Assembly (NCBI GenBank): GCA_002418865.1 | Contig: DIEY01000028.1 | Span: 7,998 to 44,864 of the forward strand | Length of the DNA: 36,867 nt | Source: Bacteroidales bacterium UBA5762 | Lineage (GTDB): Bacteria > Bacteroidota > Bacteroidia > Bacteroidales > TTA-H9 | Reading direction: 5' to 3' | Shown: positions 32,489 to 36,867 of the stretch, in pieces | Position numbering within the stretch: position 1 is the stretch's first letter | Layout: each line of letters opens with the position of its first letter | Made by a program: the position numbers and the translations under genes | Notes under the pieces: generated by a model | The model's database searches: none | Seen by the model: the letters and a program-made list of their open reading frames with translations, nothing else | What the model was told of the DNA's origin: nothing

Positions 32489-35400
32489 ATGTCGTTTATT
32501 GCTGACTTGCACATTCATTCTCATTTCAGTCTTGCCACAAGTAAAGAACTAACCCCGGAGCATCTTCATTTATGGGCTATGCGAAAAGGCGTAGATGTAA
32601 TTGGGACAGGCGATTGCATTCATCCTGGCTGGTTGTCCGAATTACAGGAAAAACTCGAACCCACTCAAACGGGATTGTATAGGTTAAAAACAACTTACCA
32701 TTTGGCCGAAGAAAACATCCCCGAGGCTCAGGAACCTCTATTTATTCTAAGCACCGAAATCAGCAATATATATAAAAAGAAAGGTAGGGTAAGAAAGGTT
32801 CATAATATACTGATAATCCCTGATTTTCGGACGGCGAGCCTCATACAGCAAAAGCTAAAACTGTTGGGGTTTAACATTACTTCGGATGGAAGACCAATTT
32901 TAGGAATGGATTCTTATGACTTGCTTCGTTTGGTTTTAGATATCAATCCTCGTTGCGTATTGGTGCCGGCACATATTTGGACACCTTGGTTTTCGGTTCT
33001 TGGCGCAAGTTCAGGTTTCGATAGCATTGAAGAATGTTTCGAAGATCTAACTCCATATATTCACACTCTCGAGACCGGCCTCTCGAGCGATGTACCCATG
33101 AACCGTGTAATAGGCAAATTAGATCGTTTTCATCTAATTTCTAATTCCGACGCCCATTCTCCCGACCGTCTCGGCCGAAATGCCAATATCTTCTTCTGTG
33201 ACAAATCTTTAGATGCCATTTCTGAGGCTATGGCCCGTCATCAATCAGAAACCATCGACCTTTTCCCACAAGAAGGAAAATATCATTTTGCAGGTCACAG
33301 AAAATGCAAGGTTTCTTTGCCACCAGATGAAGCAGCTTATCATCAAGGAATTTGTCCGGTTTGTCATAAAAAACTCACTTCGGGTGTGCTCGACAGAGTC
33401 TTTCAACTGGCTTCGAAAACCCTCCCCGACGAAGAATCTATTTCTCCTCGTTTTCATTACATCATTCCTCTACCTGAGATCATTGCCGAAATTATCAATA
33501 CAAAATCTTCGTCTAAAAAAGTGATGGAGAAATATTTTCAGACTCTAAAAATCTTAGGACCGGAGTTAAAAATTCTTTTACAAATACCCTGTTCTCGGAT
33601 TGCCGAACATGCTGGTGGTGAGCTGGCTGAAGCAATCGAAAGGTTAAGACAGCGTCGGGTGATGATTACTCCAGGATATGATGGGGAATATGGTGTAATT
33701 AAAGTCTTTCGCCCAGGTGAAGCTCAAAACTATGCCCAAAAATCTTCATTATTTCATGATGAAAGCCCATTAACCCGTCCAACAACCTATCCCCTGCTCA
33801 GTTTCAATATACATCAAGTGCTCGAACAAAAAGTTCTCTATTCAGCAATCCCTGATTCGTCAACTGAACAGAAAGCTGCTTATCCTATCACGGATGAGTT
33901 GCAAAAAGCCGCTATCGCTCATGACCAAGGACCAGCTGTTGTTATTGCAGGCCCTGGAAGCGGAAAAACCTATGTGCTCACTGAAAGAATCGCCCGCCTG
34001 ATATCACAAAATATTGCACCTTCGGAAAAAATTCTCGCAATTACTTTTACTACACGAGCAGCTCAAGAAATGCGTCAGCGCCTTATGTCACATCCCTCCC
34101 TCCATCAACAAGCATCATCTATCCCCATTAGTACAATTCATGCTTTGGGTTTGCAGATTTTGCGCGAAATTCCGCCTTATTCTTCTTTCAGACTGATTAG
34201 TGAAGCCGAAAAAATAAAAATCATCCAATCATTTCCCCAAGCACAAAATCAAAGCTCGGCTAAAATTGCCAACTACATCTCTCTCCTTAAAAATCATGCC
34301 CTCAATTTTCGCTTCAATGAAGTATTTCAAGAAATTGCCAATGAATATGAATTCTATCTACACAATAATCAGCTGATGGATTACGAAGACCTTATATTAT
34401 TGCCTTTAAATCTCATGAGAGAAAATGACCAAATATATTCACAGATACAAAATCGATATCGGTTTATTTTGGTTGATGAATTTCAAGATGTTAATCCAGC
34501 TCAATACGATTTTCTAAAAATCATCACTCATCCACAAGATAATAATCTTTTTGTTATTGGAGATCCATTGCAAAGTATTTATGGTTTTAGGGGAGCTTAT
34601 CCAAGTATTTTCGAGACTTTTCTTCAGGACTTTCCGCAGTCAACCACTTATCGCCTGGGAAAAAGCTATCGTTGCGGAGATAAAATCTTAAAGGCCGCTT
34701 ACGAACTCATTGGCAGTGGAAATGGCCTCGAAGGCGTACCTGAAAAGGGTAAAGTAAATATAGTGCAGCATGCTACCGACAGAAGTGAAGCCGAATTCAT
34801 TGCTCGATCTATTGATGCCACGACAGGAGGCACGCGTTTTTTTGCTTATGATAGCGGCGTGGCGCAAGCACAGTCTGAAACTCCCTTATCTGAATTCGCC
34901 ATCTTATGCCGTACAACACGACAATTTCCTGCCATCATCACAGCATTGAACAATCATGGCCTCCCTTATCAAACCGCCCAAGCAGGAAATCTAATCGATT
35001 CGGAACTACTCGCAGAAATTATACTATACTTGCGCAAAATCCTCGAAACCAACAAGGAAAACAATGGACCTGTTGAAAACCTTCTGAAAAATTATTTCGT
35101 TCAAAATCTTCCAGAGAAGAACGTAGCCAAGGATGACCAGAAAATTTTCATGGAAATTGCCAGAGATTTTGGAAATGACGTGAAAGGTTTTATAGACTTC
35201 ATCGATTTGAATGCACCTATAGGACTTTATGCAAACAAAGAGAACGCGGTTCAGCTTTTAACGCTACATGCTGCTAAAGGCCTTGAATTCGAACACGTTT
35301 TTATTAGCGGTTGCGAAGAAGGCATCATCCCCTATTCCCTTTTCGAAAATCAAGAAGCTGATACTGAAGAAGAAAAACGACTGCTTTTCGTGGGAATGAC

Positions 35401-35572
35401 TCGTGCTAAAAAAACACTCTCACTCAATTATGCCGACTCTCGTAAGATTTTCCACCAAAACATGAACCTCCCACCAAGTCATTTCCTCTCAGCTATTTCG
35501 CCAACAAACGCCATTAGAACAAAATCCAATCTGCCCGAAAAACGAGAAGGACAACAATTAAGTTTCTTCTGA
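32489..35572 (+). CDS. Endonuclease Q-UvrD helicase fusion protein
   Basis: A 1027-residue fusion. Residues 1-410 resemble archaeal endonuclease Q, which nicks DNA 5' of uracil, hypoxanthine, xanthine and abasic sites. The PHP metal site is complete: DLHIHSH (6-12), GTGD (39-42), STEIS with Glu90, His105, PAHIWTPWF with His162 and SNSDAHS (218-224). A zinc-ribbon follows (Cys273, then CPVC 289-292). Residues 465-1020 are a UvrD-type helicase: Walker A AGPGSGKT (487-494), VDEFQDVN, GDPLQSIYGFRGA, LTLHAAKGLEF and KRLLFVGMTRAKK. The helicase part is shorter than full UvrD (about 555 residues), suggesting a reduced 2B region. The last five residues, QLSFF, fit a sliding-clamp-binding motif. Confidence 0.87.
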   Translation: MSFIADLHIHSHFSLATSKELTPEHLHLWAMRKGVDVIGTGDCIHPGWLSELQEKLEPTQTGLYRLKTTYHLAEENIPEAQEPLFILSTEISNIYKKKGRVRKVHNILIIPDFRTASLIQQKLKLLGFNITSDGRPILGMDSYDLLRLVLDINPRCVLVPAHIWTPWFSVLGASSGFDSIEECFEDLTPYIHTLETGLSSDVPMNRVIGKLDRFHLISNSDAHSPDRLGRNANIFFCDKSLDAISEAMARHQSETIDLFPQEGKYHFAGHRKCKVSLPPDEAAYHQGICPVCHKKLTSGVLDRVFQLASKTLPDEESISPRFHYIIPLPEIIAEIINTKSSSKKVMEKYFQTLKILGPELKILLQIPCSRIAEHAGGELAEAIERLRQRRVMITPGYDGEYGVIKVFRPGEAQNYAQKSSLFHDESPLTRPTTYPLLSFNIHQVLEQKVLYSAIPDSSTEQKAAYPITDELQKAAIAHDQGPAVVIAGPGSGKTYVLTERIARLISQNIAPSEKILAITFTTRAAQEMRQRLMSHPSLHQQASSIPISTIHALGLQILREIPPYSSFRLISEAEKIKIIQSFPQAQNQSSAKIANYISLLKNHALNFRFNEVFQEIANEYEFYLHNNQLMDYEDLILLPLNLMRENDQIYSQIQNRYRFILVDEFQDVNPAQYDFLKIITHPQDNNLFVIGDPLQSIYGFRGAYPSIFETFLQDFPQSTTYRLGKSYRCGDKILKAAYELIGSGNGLEGVPEKGKVNIVQHATDRSEAEFIARSIDATTGGTRFFAYDSGVAQAQSETPLSEFAILCRTTRQFPAIITALNNHGLPYQTAQAGNLIDSELLAEIILYLRKILETNKENNGPVENLLKNYFVQNLPEKNVAKDDQKIFMEIARDFGNDVKGFIDFIDLNAPIGLYANKENAVQLLTLHAAKGLEFEHVFISGCEEGIIPYSLFENQEADTEEEKRLLFVGMTRAKKTLSLNYADSRKIFHQNMNLPPSHFLSAISPTNAIRTKSNLPEKREGQQLSFF

Positions 35573-35663
35573 TTTTTTCCCATGCCTTCTTCTAGAATTT
35601 ACGTTTGAAATTCATCTTATTAATAAAAAATTTATATGAGTAATTGATATAATTATCACAATT

Positions 35664-35794
35664 AACGTTTTGGCGCTAGGCGCAGTGGCGGATATTGGAG
35701 CACAGAACTGTCAATATACCACATAAGTTGATGCGAGACAGAATGTTCAATTATCCACTTCACCTGCCATTGAGCAAAACGCCTGTTAGCGGTA
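35664..35794. repeat. Large imperfect palindrome, attC-like (left flank of ParA)
   Basis: The two ends of this 131-base element are partly complementary. AAC and GTTTTG (35664-35672) pair with CAAAAC (35775-35780) and GTT (35785-35787), leaving a four-base bulge. Inside, CAGTGGCGGA (35683-35692) resembles the complement of CCTGCCATTG (35763-35772) at 8 of 10 positions. This is the general shape of an integron attC recombination site, but the end boxes do not exactly fit the RYYYAAC/GTTRRRY consensus. It lies directly downstream of the minus-strand ParA gene and 90 bases after the EndoQ-UvrD gene. Confidence 0.5.
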
Positions 35795-35803
35795 GATTTT
35801 ATA

Positions 35804-36784
35804 TTATTGTATTATTGTCGTCAGATAATTTGCTATATCCCTGAATTCATTCCTACAATTGTCTACGTATTGATAATGAGTACCAATTACACCATCTTGA
35901 TTTGTTAGTTCAAAAATTGGCTTCAAAGATTCTTGTGCCAAAGGAACTAAACTGTGATAGTTTTTAAATTCTGCAACTTGAAAGTTTGCAAGATTTAATG
36001 AAAGATTTCGGTCAACTGCCGTGAGGGGATTAATAACATATTGCTCAATATATGTAGGTATTTGTTCACCCCAATTTTGGTATGCTTTTGTTTTACGAGT
36101 CCTGTAAACATTAAATTGTTGTAAAACGTAACCAGAAAAAATAGGTTTGCCATTAGGTGTGGCAAAAGTGAGATTCCCAACTCGTTGTTTTGCATTTCCA
36201 TAATTACTAATCCAATCAGCCAAAACACGTCCTAAATTTTGAGAACCACGTAAGGAAAATAAATCTGGAATCATTGGAATAATAAAATTGTCGCAACCTA
36301 AAAGTATAGCCCTATTCAATGAACCTAAATTCGGTCCCAAATCAATAAGAATGTAGTCAATTTTGTTTTGTTCTGCAAATTCGTTTATTAACCTATAAAT
36401 TGAAGAGGTTACCCTAAAACCTCTCTCTTGTCCTGCTAAAATTTGTGTCCAAGCGTTTGATAATTCACCATCAAAGTCGGATAATAAAAGGTCACCAATA
36501 AAAACCCATATATTTCTGTCAGGGACTTTGTAGGGTATTGCAGATTGCATATCTCCAGCCCCTGTTACAATTGGTTCAACAGCCTTATAAATGCTATTAC
36601 CATTTGGTGCCCAAGCATCATTAATTGTCTCTTCATCACACAAGTGTGCAGTCAAATTACATTGCGGGTCAAGGTCTACAAATAGAATTCTTTTTTTAAG
36701 TGTTTCTAATGCAAATCCTAAATGATAAGTAAATGTGGTTTTACCAACACCACCTTTGTTGTTAAAAAAAGCTATTGATTTCAT
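35804..36784 (-). CDS. Stand-alone ParA/Soj-family ATPase
   Basis: A 326-residue deviant-Walker ATPase. The signature P-loop is NKGGVGKTT (residues 9-17) with both Lys10 and Lys15, followed by Walker A' VDLDPQCN (Asp39) and a Walker B-like YILIDLGPNLGSLN. The central part contains a conserved switch-like IIPMIPDLFSLRGSQNLG. ParA proteins normally partition plasmids or chromosomes with a ParB-type partner and a centromere, or position cellular cargo; no parB or parS-like repeats are seen here. The C-terminal ~110 residues are not typical of chromosomal Soj (about 250-260 residues), so this is a longer, separate subgroup. The gene is bracketed by a perfect 10-bp inverted repeat, suggesting arrival as a mobile cassette. 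Confidence 0.88.
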   Translation of the reverse strand: MKSIAFFNNKGGVGKTTFTYHLGFALETLKKRILFVDLDPQCNLTAHLCDEETINDAWAPNGNSIYKAVEPIVTGAGDMQSAIPYKVPDRNIWVFIGDLLLSDFDGELSNAWTQILAGQERGFRVTSSIYRLINEFAEQNKIDYILIDLGPNLGSLNRAILLGCDNFIIPMIPDLFSLRGSQNLGRVLADWISNYGNAKQRVGNLTFATPNGKPIFSGYVLQQFNVYRTRKTKAYQNWGEQIPTYIEQYVINPLTAVDRNLSLNLANFQVAEFKNYHSLVPLAQESLKPIFELTNQDGVIGTHYQYVDNCRNEFRDIANYLTTIIQ

Positions 36785-36820
36785 ATTATTTTAAATTTAT
36801 TGTTTTGTCTATTTTAAACT

Positions 36821-36867
36821 TACCGCTAACGGTTGGCGGTATGAAAAGTTGCCGATTGCGGGCGATT
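36821..36867. repeat. Start of a second attC-like element (right flank of ParA), truncated by window end
   Basis: TACCGCTAAC at 36821-36830 is the exact reverse complement of GTTAGCGGTA at 35785-35794, and is followed by GGTTGGCGG and further GC-rich sequence (GTTGCCGATTGCGGGCG) unlike the AT-rich gene beside it. If the left element is an attC-like site, this would be the beginning of the next one; its other half lies outside the window. Confidence 0.5.

Noticed and set aside
35573..36867. A complete integron or plasmid partition locus
   Set aside because: No integrase, attI site, ParB gene or iterated centromere repeats are in the window; only cassette-like flanks around ParA can be supported.
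1..36867. CRISPR arrays, tRNA/rRNA genes, insertion sequences
   Set aside because: Reading both strands showed no regularly spaced identical repeats, no cloverleaf-like conserved tRNA boxes and no transposase motifs.

Overview
The window is AT-rich chromosomal DNA from a member of the Bacteroidota (probably an uncultured Bacteroidales/Marinilabiliales-like lineage; the species cannot be named from sequence alone). Support comes from a single-chain SecDF, a DUF4290 protein, a type IX secretion (T9SS) C-terminal sorting domain, a PorE-like OmpA protein, a two-gene transketolase, and recurrent matches to the Bacteroidota promoter element TAnnTTTG shortly upstream of genes. No rRNA, tRNA, CRISPR array, transposase or integrase was recognised.

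Layout, left to right. (1) 1-734: 3' part of an unrecognised gene cut by the window edge. (2) 1101-5040: a TrkH/KtrB-type potassium channel with its RCK gating subunit, then an MFS exporter. (3) 5352-9705: PcrA/UvrD helicase, a DUF4290 protein and MurA, whose fosfomycin-target Cys is Asp. (4) 9843-14049: grpE-dnaJ, then a NatA/NatB-like ABC transporter pair. (5) 14171-21405: envelope and secretion block: secDF with a strong terminator, tatA, a PorE-like TPR/propeller/CRD/OmpA protein that also carries a degenerate retropepsin-like domain, and purM. (6) 21420-22516, minus strand: a small lipoprotein and a GNAT acetyltransferase. (7) 22716-26999: a MerR/cobalamin-binding regulator of the CarH/LitR type, an ECF sigma factor preceded by a repeat-rich regulatory region, and a T9SS-sorted protein made of three DUF4397 units. 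(8) 27003-29846: a perfect 21-bp-arm hairpin, a DCC thiol-oxidoreductase-like protein, and on the minus strand a split transketolase followed by a small membrane-anchored protein. (9) 30110-35572: an elongation factor G that looks like a paralogue, and an endonuclease Q-UvrD helicase fusion ending in a likely sliding-clamp-binding motif. (10) 35573-36867: a lone ParA-type ATPase gene bracketed by a perfect 10-bp inverted repeat inside larger imperfect palindromes, arranged like an integron gene cassette.

Most of the window is housekeeping (K+ uptake, DNA repair, cell wall, chaperones, secretion, translation, central carbon metabolism). The less ordinary parts are the EndoQ-UvrD fusion, the PorE-like protein with a dead protease fold, the cobalamin-type regulator paired with an ECF sigma factor but without carotenoid genes in view, and the cassette-like ParA insertion at the right end.
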